This document shows positions 49,958 through 58,700 of a DNA stretch of 64,000 bases, piece by piece. The stretch is from Actinoplanes xinjiangensis (GTDB lineage Bacteria; Actinomycetota; Actinomycetes; Mycobacteriales; Micromonosporaceae), in the NCBI RefSeq assembly GCF_003148685.1, contig NZ_QGGR01000013.1:1-64000 (forward strand), given 5' to 3'. The notes beneath the pieces are model-generated. The model had not been told where the DNA came from and did no database searches. It was given only the letters and a program-made list of their open reading frames with translations. The position numbers were made by a program, and so were the translations under genes. Position 1 is the first letter of the stretch. The number at the start of each line of letters is the position of its first letter.

Positions 49958-50285
49958 GTGGACAACCGCGATGAGGTGAAGGCGTTCCTCACCTCCCGCC
50001 GCGCAAAGATCACCCCTGAGCAGGCCGGGCTGACGAGCTACCACCGCAATCGGCGGGTGCCGGGTCTGCGCCGCAGCGAGGTCGCCGATCTGGCCGGCGG
50101 AACAGCAGCACCTGGCCGCCCTGGCCCGTGCCGCCGGCCCCGGCCCCGGCGCCCGCCCCCGCCGCAAGCCGCCCGCACCACGGATTCGCCCGAGCATCGC
50201 CCGGGTCCTCGATCTGATGACCGGGATTCCGGCGTTCGTCGGCAACGGCCGAAGGGTGGGCTGCCGGCACACCTTTCAGCAGTGA
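49958..50285 (+). pseudogene. Decayed MmyB/XRE regulator gene
   Basis: Two pieces of one regulator family lie in different frames. From GTG 49958 the N-terminus reads VDNRDEVKAFLTSRRAKITP and RVPGLRRSEVADLAG, the start of an MmyB-type XRE protein. It then breaks near 50100. The next frame continues HLAALARAAGPG, PRIRPSIARVLDLMTGIPAFVGNGR, which matches the middle of the same family, and stops at 50283-50285. About 50 residues between the pieces are missing and the remaining C-terminus is gone. An internal deletion with a frameshift explains this. The aldo/keto reductase gene that follows may have been its target. Confidence 0.75.
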
Positions 50286-50361
50286 CTTCTCCGTTGCCGC
50301 GAGCAGGCGTCTCCTGGAAGCCGTTGCAGGTGAGGAACGTCGTGAACTCAGGAGTCCGGAC

Positions 50362-51342
50362 ATGAAGAACGCACACCTCGGTGCCCTGGAAGTCTCCCGC
50401 ATCGGCCTCGGAGCGATGACCATGGCCGGCACCTACACCAGCGAGGGCGGCCTCGACAACGCCGAGTCGATCCGCACCGTCCACCGCGCGCTGGACCTCG
50501 GGGTCACCCACATCGACACGGCCGAGATCTACGGCCCGTTCCTCAGTGAGGAACTCGTCGGTGAGGCGATCAAGGGGCGCCGCGACCAGGTGCGGATCGC
50601 CACGAAGTTCGGGCTGGTGTCCCACGCGGGCGGCGGTCCCGGTGTCGCCGACAGCAGCGCCGCCAACGTGAAGGCGGCCGTCGAGGGATCACTCAAGCGC
50701 CTCGGCACCGATCACATCGACCTGTATTACCAGCACCGCGTCGACCGCGACACCCCGATCGAGGAGACCGCCGCCGCTGTCGCCGACCTCATCGCGCAGG
50801 GCAAGGTGCTGCACTTCGGTCTCTCCGAGGCGTCGCCGGAGACCATCCGCCGCGCCCACGCCGTCCAGCCGGTCACCGCCCTGCAGACCGAGTACTCGCT
50901 GTGGACCCGCGACGTGGAAGCCGAGATCCTGCCGCTGCTGCGCGAACTCGGCATCGGGTTCGTACCGTATTCGCCGCTCGGGCACGGCCTGCTGACCGGG
51001 CGGATCCGCACCGTGGACGACTTCGCCGACGACGACTGGCGTACGACCAACCCGCGGTTCACCGGCGAGAACTTCCGGCGCAACCTCGCCATCGTCGACG
51101 AGGTCACCGCCATCGGTGCCGAGATCGGCGCCACCCCGGCGCAGACCGCGCTCGCGTGGATCCTCACCCGTGGTGACGACATCGCTCCCATCCCCGGCAC
51201 CCGCCGGGTGGCCCGGGTCGAGGAGAACACCGCCGCGGACGCCGTCGAACTCACCCCCGCGCAGATCGAGCGCCTCGACACGCTACGACCCGCTGCCGGT
51301 GCACGCCACGACGACGCCAACATGGCCTCCATCGACCGGTGA
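50362..51342 (+). CDS. Aldo/keto reductase
   Basis: A 326-residue NADPH-dependent oxidoreductase of the AKR superfamily (YghZ/IolS-like). The catalytic set is D52 and Y57 in HIDTAEIYG, K82 in IATKFG and the His in YYQHRVD. The C-terminal cofactor region is ARVEENTAADAVELT. It reduces aldehydes or ketones to alcohols; the substrate is unknown. It lies just downstream of the decayed MmyB gene, whose intact relatives often control an adjacent oxidoreductase. Confidence 0.92.
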   Translation: MKNAHLGALEVSRIGLGAMTMAGTYTSEGGLDNAESIRTVHRALDLGVTHIDTAEIYGPFLSEELVGEAIKGRRDQVRIATKFGLVSHAGGGPGVADSSAANVKAAVEGSLKRLGTDHIDLYYQHRVDRDTPIEETAAAVADLIAQGKVLHFGLSEASPETIRRAHAVQPVTALQTEYSLWTRDVEAEILPLLRELGIGFVPYSPLGHGLLTGRIRTVDDFADDDWRTTNPRFTGENFRRNLAIVDEVTAIGAEIGATPAQTALAWILTRGDDIAPIPGTRRVARVEENTAADAVELTPAQIERLDTLRPAAGARHDDANMASIDR

Positions 51343-51391
51343 CCAGGTCGCCCGCCGGTCCCGTAACCCGGTCACGGGACCGGCGCGCGGG

Positions 51392-52267
51392 TCACCCGGC
51401 GGGCGTGAAGGTGACCCGGGCCCGCACCGGCCGGAAGCCGGCACGTTCGAGCGCGGCGACCACCCCGGTGCGGTCCGCGTCCGCGTCGGCCACCACCTCA
51501 CGGGCGCCGGCGGCGTGCAGCACGACGACGGCATCCGCCAGCAACGCGTCCAGCGCCTCCGGATCGGTCAGACCGAGATAGGCGATCATCGGGTAGCAGA
51601 CGTCGCCCGCGGCGGCGGCGAGGCCGATCGGTTCGCTGTCGCGCAGGGCGACTCGCCACGTCTGCGGGGGACCGGGGAGCCAGGCCAGCGGGTCGGTGGC
51701 CAGGTCGATGCCGGCTACCGCCCGGGCCGTCTCCGTTCCGGTCAGGATCTGCGGGGCGGCGATCCGGGCGACCAGGGTGGTGATCTCCGCACGGTCGGTG
51801 GCGGGGCGGAAGGTGTACCGGCCCGGTGGCACCGCCGCGGGCGTACCGGTCCGGGTGAAACGCCACCGTTCGCAGTGCTCGACCAGTCCGGCGAGCCGCG
51901 CGGCTGCCATCGGCGGCATGGCCGCCGGCACACACCGCCAGTTCGGTGGCATCGCGGCGTGGTAGAGCGTCGGACCGCCGAGCGCCGCGTGCGCGGCCCG
52001 CAGCAGTTCAGCCCCGACTTCCGGCTCGGCGTCCAGGTCGAACCACTCCAGCCATGGGCGGCCGACCGCGCCCGGCGGCAGGACCCAGGCGGCGCGGGCG
52101 ACCACCCGGTCGCCGCGCAGCGCCACCCAGGTGCGGTCCGGCCGGTAGCCGCCGGCGGCGATGCCGTCGGTGTAGCTGTTCCTGGCGACCTCGGGCAGCG
52201 GGTCGGGCATCGAGGTGAACAGGTGTTCCTCGCCCGCGACGAGCGGGCGGATGACCAGATCGGTCAT
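51392..52267 (-). CDS. GNAT-like acetyltransferase
   Basis: A 291-residue protein with weak, tandem acetyltransferase character. The N-terminal half starts LVIRPLVAGEEHLF and contains RTWVALRGDRVVARAAW; the C-terminal half ends with VVALERAGFRPVRARV, the usual GNAT end. The acetyl-CoA loop is poorly conserved, so catalytic activity is uncertain. A short reading frame with a strong ribosome binding site lies 31 nt upstream in the leader. Confidence 0.7.
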   Translation of the reverse strand: MTDLVIRPLVAGEEHLFTSMPDPLPEVARNSYTDGIAAGGYRPDRTWVALRGDRVVARAAWVLPPGAVGRPWLEWFDLDAEPEVGAELLRAAHAALGGPTLYHAAMPPNWRCVPAAMPPMAAARLAGLVEHCERWRFTRTGTPAAVPPGRYTFRPATDRAEITTLVARIAAPQILTGTETARAVAGIDLATDPLAWLPGPPQTWRVALRDSEPIGLAAAAGDVCYPMIAYLGLTDPEALDALLADAVVVLHAAGAREVVADADADRTGVVAALERAGFRPVRARVTFTPAG

Positions 52268-52297
52268 GGCGTGATCCTTCGGCTGCGAGCGCCCCGG

Positions 52298-52348
52298 TCA
52301 GGCCCGCGAGGACGCCGGAATGCGGGAGGGGCGCAGAACATCGGACAT
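52298..52348 (-). CDS. Possible 16-residue leader peptide
   Basis: A short frame MSDVLRPSRIPASSRA starts at ATG 52348, nine bases after AAGGAGGT, and ends 30 nt before the acetyltransferase start. The ribosome binding site is stronger than that of most genes nearby. This is the layout of translational attenuation leaders. The peptide is Arg- and Ser-rich but has no known arrest motif. An inverted repeat (CAGAACA and TGTTCTG, 10 bases apart) overlaps its start. Confidence 0.45.
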   Translation of the reverse strand: MSDVLRPSRIPASSRA

Positions 52349-52535
52349 GGTGTTCTGACCTCCTTCCCGTTCGTCGGCCTTCCGGCTCGTCGGCGTGGAG
52401 AGAACCTACTCGATGATCGGCGACGGAACAATCCGCAGTGGACCGTCAGCGGCCCTGCGGGGAGCCGAGGCCATCTGCTTGCCGCCGGATGGCAAGCTCG
52501 TGTCCCGTGACCGATGATCTCGTGCAGTCCCGCCC

Positions 52536-53639
52536 ATGAGGGCGGTCATCGTCGCGGCCGCGGTCGCGTTCGTCGTCTCCCTGCTCGGTACGCCGGTGGC
52601 GATCCGGGTCTTCACCGCGCTCAAGGCCGGCCAGCCGATCCGTTCCCTCGGGCTCGCCTCGAGCGAGGGCAAGAAGGGCACCCCCGCGATGGGTGGCGTC
52701 GCGTTCATCGCGGCGACCCTGATCGGCTACGTCGCCGGGCACGTGGCCCTGACCACGCTGCCCGACCGGCAGATCGCGCAGGAGAAGCCGACCATGACGG
52801 CCCTCGTCCTGCTCGGCCTCTTCGTCTTCTGCGGCGCGGTCGGCTTCATCGACGACTTCCTCAAGGTCCGCAAGCGCAACTCCGACGGCCTGTCCGCCAA
52901 AGGCAAACTGCTCGGCCAGGCCCTGGTCGGCACCGGATTCGGGATCGCCGCCCTCTACGTGGTCAGCACCAACGGCCAGACCGTGGCCAGCGAGCACATC
53001 TCGTTCATCCGGGACATCAGCTGGCTGAACGTCGGCAAGGTCGGCTCGGTGATCGTGTTCGTCTTCGTGATCACGGCGATGTCGAACGGCGTGAACCTCA
53101 CCGACGGCCTCGACGGCCTGGCCACCGGCGCCTCGACGCTGGTGCTCGGCGCGTACGCGCTGATCGGGTACTGGCAGTACCGGCACTGGTGCGCCGACGA
53201 GACGTACGCCCGCGCGAGTGACTACTGCTACGAGGTCCGCGATCCCCTGGAGATCGCCATGATCGCGGCGGCGGCGGCCGCCGCCTGCGTCGGTTTCCTG
53301 TGGTGGAACACGTCCCCGGCGCGCATATTCATGGGTGACGTCGGTTCGCTCGCGCTCGGCGCCCTGATCGGCGGGCTCGCGGTGGCGACCCGCACCACAC
53401 TGCTCTCCATCCTGATCGGCGGGCTCTTCTTCATCATCACGGTGACCTGGGTCATCCAGATCGTCTCGTTCCAGACCACCGGCAGACGGGTCTTCCGGAT
53501 GGTGCCGCTGCACCACCATTTCGAGCTGGCCGGGTGGAGCGAGGTCAACATCGTGGTCCGGTTCTGGACCGTGGCCGGCGTCTGCGTGGCGATCGGGCTG
53601 GGCCTGTTCTACTCCGACTTCCTGGCGGCCGCCGGCTGA
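52536..53639 (+). CDS. mraY: Phospho-N-acetylmuramoyl-pentapeptide transferase, stand-alone copy
   Basis: A 367-residue polytopic enzyme that makes lipid I from UDP-MurNAc-pentapeptide and undecaprenyl phosphate. The catalytic and Mg-binding residues are D106-D107 in FIDDFLKV, the block NLTDGLDG at 187-194 and D268 in MGDVGS; the HHH of PLHHHFELAGW is at 326-328. All are intact, so the protein should be active. No other mur, fts or wall-synthesis gene is adjacent, unlike the usual division-cell-wall cluster. It may be a second copy. Start ATG 52536 is supported by family length. Confidence 0.93.
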   Translation: MRAVIVAAAVAFVVSLLGTPVAIRVFTALKAGQPIRSLGLASSEGKKGTPAMGGVAFIAATLIGYVAGHVALTTLPDRQIAQEKPTMTALVLLGLFVFCGAVGFIDDFLKVRKRNSDGLSAKGKLLGQALVGTGFGIAALYVVSTNGQTVASEHISFIRDISWLNVGKVGSVIVFVFVITAMSNGVNLTDGLDGLATGASTLVLGAYALIGYWQYRHWCADETYARASDYCYEVRDPLEIAMIAAAAAAACVGFLWWNTSPARIFMGDVGSLALGALIGGLAVATRTTLLSILIGGLFFIITVTWVIQIVSFQTTGRRVFRMVPLHHHFELAGWSEVNIVVRFWTVAGVCVAIGLGLFYSDFLAAAG

Positions 53640-53646
53640 TCCAGCG

Positions 53647-54432
53647 TCACACCGTCCGTTTGACGGGCCCACCCAGCACCCGGAACCGGCTTCCGGCCGG
53701 CTGGCGCGCGGTCGCCCCGACGCTCGGATGCCCGATGCCGGCGGCCCGGGCGGTGGCCGTGGCGGCCTCGGTGCGCAGACTGTCGCGGGTGGCGGCGGCC
53801 AGCTGGGTGTCGTGCCAGACGGTGCGTTCCGCAGCGGCGGCCCGGTGGTAGCGCTCGGCCAGGTGCGCTGCGGTGGCGCGGTGCAGGTGCAGCTCCTGTT
53901 CGACGGGGTGCAGTCGCGGGTCCCAGCCGTTGCGGCCGGCGAGGGCGTCGGCGACCACGGTGATCGGGAGTTCACCGCGCCGGGCCGCGGCGAGAACCCT
54001 CCGGGCCAGGAAGCGTTCCCGCTCGGCGTACAGCTCAGGGGTCGGCTCGGTCTCGGGCACGGCGAACGCGGCGGCGGCGCGGCGGCGGGCGAGTCCGGCC
54101 TCGGCGTCCTGCCAGGCCTGCCAGGCGCTGTCGAGGTGCTGGTGAGTCTGTAGCCAGCGCTCATGCCAGCGCTGCGCGGTCGCGGCGGCATGCTCGGCCG
54201 CCACGGTCAGCTCCTGGGCGTAACGCGTGAGGTCGGTGGCCTCCTGCGCATCCGGCCGACGGTGGTCGCGGTAGCCGCGCAGCGTCTCGGCCGCCTCACG
54301 CAGGGCCTGCCGGGGCCGGCGGACGCCTTCGGGACTAGCCAACACCACCAGCCCGGGTACGGCCAGGAGGAACAGGATGAGCCAGATCGTCAGGATCGCG
54401 GGTTCACGCAGAAGAAGCTGTGCCAGGTCCAT
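53647..54432 (-). CDS. Membrane-anchored coiled-coil hypothetical protein
   Basis: A 261-residue protein from ATG 54432. A single hydrophobic helix (AILTIWLILFLLAVPGLVVLA, about residues 12-32) is followed by a long Ala/Glu/Arg-rich helical region with heptad character (ALREAAETLRGYRDH, ELTVAAEHAAATAQRWHERW), probably a coiled coil. No enzymatic motif is seen. It converges on mraY with only 7 nt between stops. A structural or scaffolding role at the membrane is possible but unproven. Confidence 0.6.
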   Translation of the reverse strand: MDLAQLLLREPAILTIWLILFLLAVPGLVVLASPEGVRRPRQALREAAETLRGYRDHRRPDAQEATDLTRYAQELTVAAEHAAATAQRWHERWLQTHQHLDSAWQAWQDAEAGLARRRAAAAFAVPETEPTPELYAERERFLARRVLAAARRGELPITVVADALAGRNGWDPRLHPVEQELHLHRATAAHLAERYHRAAAAERTVWHDTQLAAATRDSLRTEAATATARAAGIGHPSVGATARQPAGSRFRVLGGPVKRTV

Positions 54433-54592
54433 GGTCGAGGGTTCCTGTCCAGGGGCGGGTCTGCGGAGATACCTCGCCGCCGAGCCGGTCGGGCGAGGGG
54501 GGTACCGGATGGCGGGTACGGCGGGAGTCGCCGACCGCCGAGGCGTCAGACGCCTGGTGCGGTGCGAGGTGGATGGAGCGCGCCGGCGCCGT

Positions 54593-54892
54593 TCACCGGG
54601 GGACCGCGGGAGGCGCTCGCGAGACGCGGGCATCGGCGACGTGCTGGGCCGTCAGCGACCGCGCCCGGTCTGTCGCCGGGGCCACCGCCGCCGGGCTGAG
54701 GGCCGTCACCGTCGGGTGGCCGGCCGGGTCATCGGCGGAGGCACCGTGTCGGGCCTGCTGGACCGCGACAGCGGCGGGCCGGGCAGTGGCCGGGCGGGTG
54801 GGCGTGTGAGCACCGAGCACGCCGGCCATGACCAGGGCCAGGACGATGGGCAGCGACCGGGTTGCCACACCCAGGTGCCGAATCGTCGCCAT
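54593..54892 (-). CDS. Possible small exported protein
   Basis: A 99-residue frame with an N-terminal signal-like segment (ATRSLPIVLALVMAGVLGAHT) followed by a low-complexity Ala/Pro/Thr-rich tail. The signal suggests export, but no family is recognised and the tail is compositionally simple. It may be cotranscribed with the coiled-coil gene downstream. Moderate doubt remains that it is real. Confidence 0.4.
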   Translation of the reverse strand: MATIRHLGVATRSLPIVLALVMAGVLGAHTPTRPATARPAAVAVQQARHGASADDPAGHPTVTALSPAAVAPATDRARSLTAQHVADARVSRAPPAVPR

Positions 54893-55002
54893 GGCCCTCA
54901 GGGTATCCAGTCGGGAGGACAGCTACACCCTTCGATGAGGTAGACCACATTCGGCCCGTCATACGGGCAGAGGGTGGGGGAGCCCGCCCTCTGCCGCGCG
55001 GC

Positions 55003-55236
55003 ACCAACCTCGACTGCGCCGACGTCTGCGCCACCACCGCCCGGGTGCTGTCGCGGCACACCGGCTACGACGCGAACATCAGCCGCAGCCTCCTCGAGGC
55101 CTGTGCGACCGCCTGCAGGTCCTGCGGTGACGAGTGCGGGTCGCATGCCGGCATGCACGAGCACTGCCGCGTGTGTGCGGAGGCGTGCCGGGCCTGTGAG
55201 CAGGCGTGCCGGGACCTGCTCGCGGTGATGAGCTGA
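55003..55236 (+). pseudogene. 5'-truncated DUF326 copper-binding four-helix protein
   Basis: The frame reads NLDCADVCATTARVLSRHTGYDAN, then LLEACATACRSCGDECG, MHEHCRVCAEACRACEQACRDLL to a normal stop at 55236. This is the second half of the Cys-rich four-helix-bundle proteins (DUF326, Csp-like) that bind copper. The first half, with its own Cys-rich helices, is missing, and the sequence before NLDC has no resemblance to it. The gene was cut at its 5' side. No start codon with a ribosome binding site is evident. Confidence 0.75.
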
Positions 55237-55239
55237 TCC

Positions 55240-55633
55240 GCGATGGCCTTCACCTGGCCTCCTTCCGGCCGGTGGTGGAGGGCCACTACCTGATGCAACG
55301 CCCGGCCGACGGTGAGCCGCAGCCTGTCACGATGGGCTCCGCCGGCATCGCCATCTCCCACGACGGGCAGCGCCTCTACTACTGCCCGCTCGCTTTGCGG
55401 CGGCTCTACAGCGTCTCCGTCGACGCCCTGTGCGGCCGGGCGCTCGACGACGCCGCGGTCGCCGACACGGTGATCGACGAGGGTGACAAGGGCACCGGCT
55501 CCGACGGCCTGGAGACCGACGACGCCGGCAACCTCTATCTGACCGCGTACGAGCACGACGCGGTCCTGCGGCGCCGCCCCGGCGGCGGTTACGAGACGCT
55601 GGTGCACGATCCGCGGCTGCTGTGGCCGGACAC
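55240..55633 (+). pseudogene. Fragment of a major-royal-jelly/SMP-30-like protein gene
   Basis: Directly after the DUF326 fragment a coherent frame encodes SAGIAISHDGQRLYYCPLALRRLYSV, GSDGLETDDAGNLYLTAYEHDAV and YETLVHDPRLLWPDT. This is the middle of a six-bladed propeller protein of the MRJP/gluconolactonase type. It has neither the N-terminal signal and first blades nor the blades after WPDT, where the frame turns to unrelated sequence. It is an internal fragment left by deletions on both sides. Confidence 0.7.
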
Positions 55634-55743
55634 CGGCCGTGGCGTCACCGGCCGTTCCCCGTACGCCCGATTTGGCCGTGGGGAAGTTGCCGGATGTCCC
55701 GGATGGGCCGATTGTTCCTGCTGGTGGCGGGTATGCGGCAGGC

Positions 55744-56121
55744 ATGGAACGAGTGAGCAGCAAGCATGGCCCTCGTCTCGACGAGGAGATGAAGCACGAG
55801 GTACGCGGCCACGTGCAGGGCATAGCCGGCGGCCGCGCCGACGAGTGGCGGACGCCTGAGCCGGCGGGTGAGGACCAGCCGGAGGTCAGCCGGGTGCCGA
55901 ACGCGGACCTCACCGCGGACCTCAGCCGCTTCGGTCGTTACATCGGACTGTCCAGCATGCCCGGCGACCGGGAGGCTCTTCGGCGTGGCGCCGAGGTGCT
56001 GGCGGCCCCGGACGACGTGCTCGACGACCTCGACCGGCTGCCCCAAGGCGTGGTGTTCCACACCGTCACGGAGATCTGGGCGGCTCTCGGGCGCGGGTCC
56101 GCCGAGCGGCGGCCGGACTGA
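55744..56121 (+). CDS. DUF2795 protein
   Basis: A 125-residue protein from ATG 55744. The N-terminal half is hydrophilic with EEMKHEVRGHVQG and RADEWRTPEP; the C-terminal half, LRRGAEVLAAPDDVLDDLDRLPQGVVFHTVTEIW, is a helical DUF2795-type domain. Actinomycetes often encode several such proteins in stress-associated regions. No catalytic motif; function unknown. Confidence 0.75.
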   Translation: MERVSSKHGPRLDEEMKHEVRGHVQGIAGGRADEWRTPEPAGEDQPEVSRVPNADLTADLSRFGRYIGLSSMPGDREALRRGAEVLAAPDDVLDDLDRLPQGVVFHTVTEIWAALGRGSAERRPD

Positions 56122-56211
56122 TCGATACGCCGACGGATGCGGCGGGTGGCCCCTCGGTGCGGTGCCGCACACCGCTCGCATGAACCGTTCGCCGATGGGA
56201 ACCCGATCACC

Positions 56212-56676
56212 GTGTCACGTCACGAAGATCTGCCGACAATCCGGACCCTGGACGAACTGGCCACCCTGGCCGATACCCATCCGGACCGGCGAGCCCTGTA
56301 CGTGCGATGGTCGCGGGGTCCGGACGTGGACCTCGCGGCGGCGTCGAGCCGTGACTCGCTGACCGGGGTGCCGCTGCCGGGCCTGTCCGCGAACTCGCTT
56401 GCCGTGGAGGCCTGGTGGAACGATCGCCCGGTACGCCTGTGGGTGGCCCGCCGGCTCTACGACTACCAGCACCTCCAGGAGCTGCGCGGGTCCGGGACGC
56501 GGCCGTGGGTCCTGGTCGGTGAGGCCTGCGGGCGCGGGCCGGACAACGAACCCCTGGTGCGCTGCCTGCGCCCGGTGGCGTGGATCTCTGATGCCGCCCT
56601 GCGGGAGTCGCGGGAGCTCGTGGAGTCGCAGGGGTCGCCCGAGTGGGGACCGCTGGACCGGAGCACCCGGGCCTGA
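56212..56676 (+). CDS. DUF6098 protein
   Basis: A 154-residue protein from GTG 56212. It contains LYVRWSRGPDVDLAAASSRDSLTG and GLSANSLAVEAWWNDRPVRLWVARRLYDYQHL, the blocks of DUF6098 proteins found in many actinomycetes. No signal peptide or membrane helix. Its position 90 nt after the DUF2795 gene suggests joint expression. Function unknown. Confidence 0.72.
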   Translation: MSRHEDLPTIRTLDELATLADTHPDRRALYVRWSRGPDVDLAAASSRDSLTGVPLPGLSANSLAVEAWWNDRPVRLWVARRLYDYQHLQELRGSGTRPWVLVGEACGRGPDNEPLVRCLRPVAWISDAALRESRELVESQGSPEWGPLDRSTRA

Positions 56677-56727
56677 GCGGCACGGTCCCCACCGGGACCG
56701 GCCGCATCAGTCGCCGGCGCTGGTGGG

Positions 56728-57327
56728 TCAGGCAGACGCCGGCTCACCGGACGGGGCTGCCGGTCGCTGCCCGAGAAAGCGGTAGCGGAGGTACAGGACG
56801 CCGTTGGGGAACCGGCGTTCATCGAGGAGCTCGAAGTCCGCGCGCATGCCGGTCGGCAGTCCCGGCTTACCGCCGCCGACGACAACGGGCAGGATCAACA
56901 GGCGGCACTCGTCGACCAGCCCCGCCTTGAAGGCCTGCGCCGCGAGGTCGGCACCTCCTACGGTGAGATCGCGGCCGGCTGTGGCCTTCAGTTCCTGGAC
57001 GGCGGCGGGGTCGAAACGGCGTTCGAGCCGGGTGCCGGCAGTCGACACCGCGGCGAGGCTCGTGGAGTACACGATTTTGCTCGCCGCCTGCCAGGCACTC
57101 GCGAAGTCGGCTGTCAGGTCGGACCGGGCGGCCAGAGTGGCGTCGGTCTCCCAGACGGCCATCGTCTCGTACAGGCGCCGCCCGTAGAGGAGCGTTCCCA
57201 CCGACCGCAGCATCTCGGTGTGGAACGCGAACACCTCGTCGCCCAGGGGGAACCAGCTGATCCCGCCCTGTTCGTCCTCGATGTAGCCGTCCAGCGACAC
57301 GTTCGTCACGTAGATGAGCTCGGCCAT
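56728..57327 (-). CDS. Dihydrofolate-reductase-like (RibD C-terminal) protein
   Basis: A 199-residue reductase from ATG 57327, six bases after GGAGGG. It carries IYVTNVSLDGYIEDEQG, LLYGRRLYETM, KIVYSTSL, DLTVGGADLAAQAFKAGLVDECRLLILPVVVGGGKP, the pattern of the RibD C-terminal/DHFR-like family. Such enzymes bind NADPH; most stand-alone members have no known substrate. Monocistronic. Confidence 0.88.
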   Translation of the reverse strand: MAELIYVTNVSLDGYIEDEQGGISWFPLGDEVFAFHTEMLRSVGTLLYGRRLYETMAVWETDATLAARSDLTADFASAWQAASKIVYSTSLAAVSTAGTRLERRFDPAAVQELKATAGRDLTVGGADLAAQAFKAGLVDECRLLILPVVVGGGKPGLPTGMRADFELLDERRFPNGVLYLRYRFLGQRPAAPSGEPASA

Positions 57328-57523
57328 GCCGGCACCCTCCGATGGTCGATCGAACCAGGTCAAGTATCGGGTCGTCCCACGACACCTTTACCGGTTCCAC
57401 GAATGACCCGCGGGAGATCCGACACGGTGCCGGAAACCTTCTCCGAAAGTCCCCGCGCACCGGGCAGGGCGTGACCGGGTCGCCGGCCACATCACCTGTC
57501 CGGTGCGCGGGCCGGATCCGCGT

Positions 57524-57982
57524 TCAGCGCCGGGCGGCGGGCCGGCGCGTGAGCAGCAGCCCGAGCGCGAGCATCCCGAGGCCGAGACCGAGGTGGAGCC
57601 AGTCGTCCGCGTCGTTGACAGGCACGAAGTTGGCGGCCGAGTCCTCGCCGATGACCAGGCCGTACACCCAGAGCAGCAGGTAGACCGCGCCGCCGCCGAT
57701 CAGGTAGGCGCGGGCGCCCGACACCGTCCGGGCCAGGGCCAGGCCGGCCACCCCGAACAGCAGGTGGACGATGTTGTGCAGGATCGACACCTGGAAGATG
57801 CCGAGCAGGTGCGCGTCGGAGTGGTGGCCGGCGAACGCCATGTCGCCGTAGTCGGTGGTGAGCCCGGGGATGAAACCGGCCACCCCGACGAGCAGGAAGA
57901 CGCCGGCGACGACCAGGGCGGCGGTACGGACCGGGCTGCGTGTCGTCTCGACGGCGCTTCCGGCGTTGTCGTATGTGCTCAT
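57524..57982 (-). CDS. DUF4383 membrane protein
   Basis: A 152-residue protein from ATG 57982 behind AAAGGACG. It has four hydrophobic helices with the DUF4383 hallmarks: HLLGIFQVSILHNIVHLLFGVAGL and, near the end, ADDWLHLGLGLGMLALG. These proteins are common in actinobacterial and cyanobacterial stress regions. Function unknown. Confidence 0.88.
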   Translation of the reverse strand: MSTYDNAGSAVETTRSPVRTAALVVAGVFLLVGVAGFIPGLTTDYGDMAFAGHHSDAHLLGIFQVSILHNIVHLLFGVAGLALARTVSGARAYLIGGGAVYLLLWVYGLVIGEDSAANFVPVNDADDWLHLGLGLGMLALGLLLTRRPAARR

Positions 57983-58051
57983 GTGACGTCCTTTCACGAG
58001 GGTTCCGCCGTCTTCCCGTCCGGACCGGCGATAAACGCCGCGAATTTCCGG

Positions 58052-58198
58052 TCAGGGCGGTCCTTCGCGGTCCAGGCCGCCCGTCCAGCGGTCGGGGCTC
58101 TCCGGCTCGTCGTCGGCCTCGGCGGCGGTCACCTCGGTGAGCTCGTGCTCCTCGGCGAAGTCGCCGGTGTCGTCGTCAGGATCGCCGATGGGTTCCAT
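58052..58198 (-). CDS. Very small acidic protein
   Basis: A 48-residue acidic protein (MEPIGDPDDDTGDFAEEHEL start) with an excellent GAGGAGG ribosome binding site before ATG 58198. No fold is predicted; it is probably disordered. It lies 70 nt upstream of the DUF4383 gene on the same strand and may be cotranscribed with it. Confidence 0.6.
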   Translation of the reverse strand: MEPIGDPDDDTGDFAEEHELTEVTAAEADDEPESPDRWTGGLDREGPP

Positions 58199-58461
58199 GA
58201 TTTCCTCCTCGTCAGGACCGGGTGAGGTCGTCTGCATCGGTGCGGTGGCGGTCGTACCGTTCCGGGCGTCTCAGAGCGCCTCTCCCGGCCGGTCTGCACG
58301 GCACTTCGCACCACGAGATGTCACCGGCGGCGCATTGAGGGCCTCACCGGCGGCTACCCGCGCCCGCCGGGCTCAAACGGGCCGTGTCCCGAGCCGGCGC
58401 CATCGGCGTCAGCGCACCGGATCGCCTGTTTACCCGCGTGGTACCGGGGAAGCCGGGACCG

Positions 58462-58686
58462 ATGACCGACCAGCAGATGACCGATGAGCAACGGCGTGCC
58501 GACCGGCACCCGAGCGACGAACCGGACGGCACACCGGCGTACGCGGCATCGCTGCGCCGGCCGGGTGAATCAGTGACCACCGGTGACGTGGAACCGGAGA
58601 TCACCGAGGAGCGCGGCTCGGCCGACCGCAGTGGCTACGACGCGGACGCGGTGTCCGGTGACACCGGCATGTACCGCCCCGACTGA
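58462..58686 (+). CDS. Small hydrophilic hypothetical protein
   Basis: A 74-residue protein from ATG 58462, rich in Asp, Glu, Arg and Pro, probably disordered. It resembles other short hydrophilic proteins in this window (39373, 39701) in composition. It is followed after 14 nt by another small gene, so both likely share a transcript. Function unknown. Confidence 0.55.
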   Translation: MTDQQMTDEQRRADRHPSDEPDGTPAYAASLRRPGESVTTGDVEPEITEERGSADRSGYDADAVSGDTGMYRPD

Positions 58687-58700
58687 GAGTGGAGGACACC

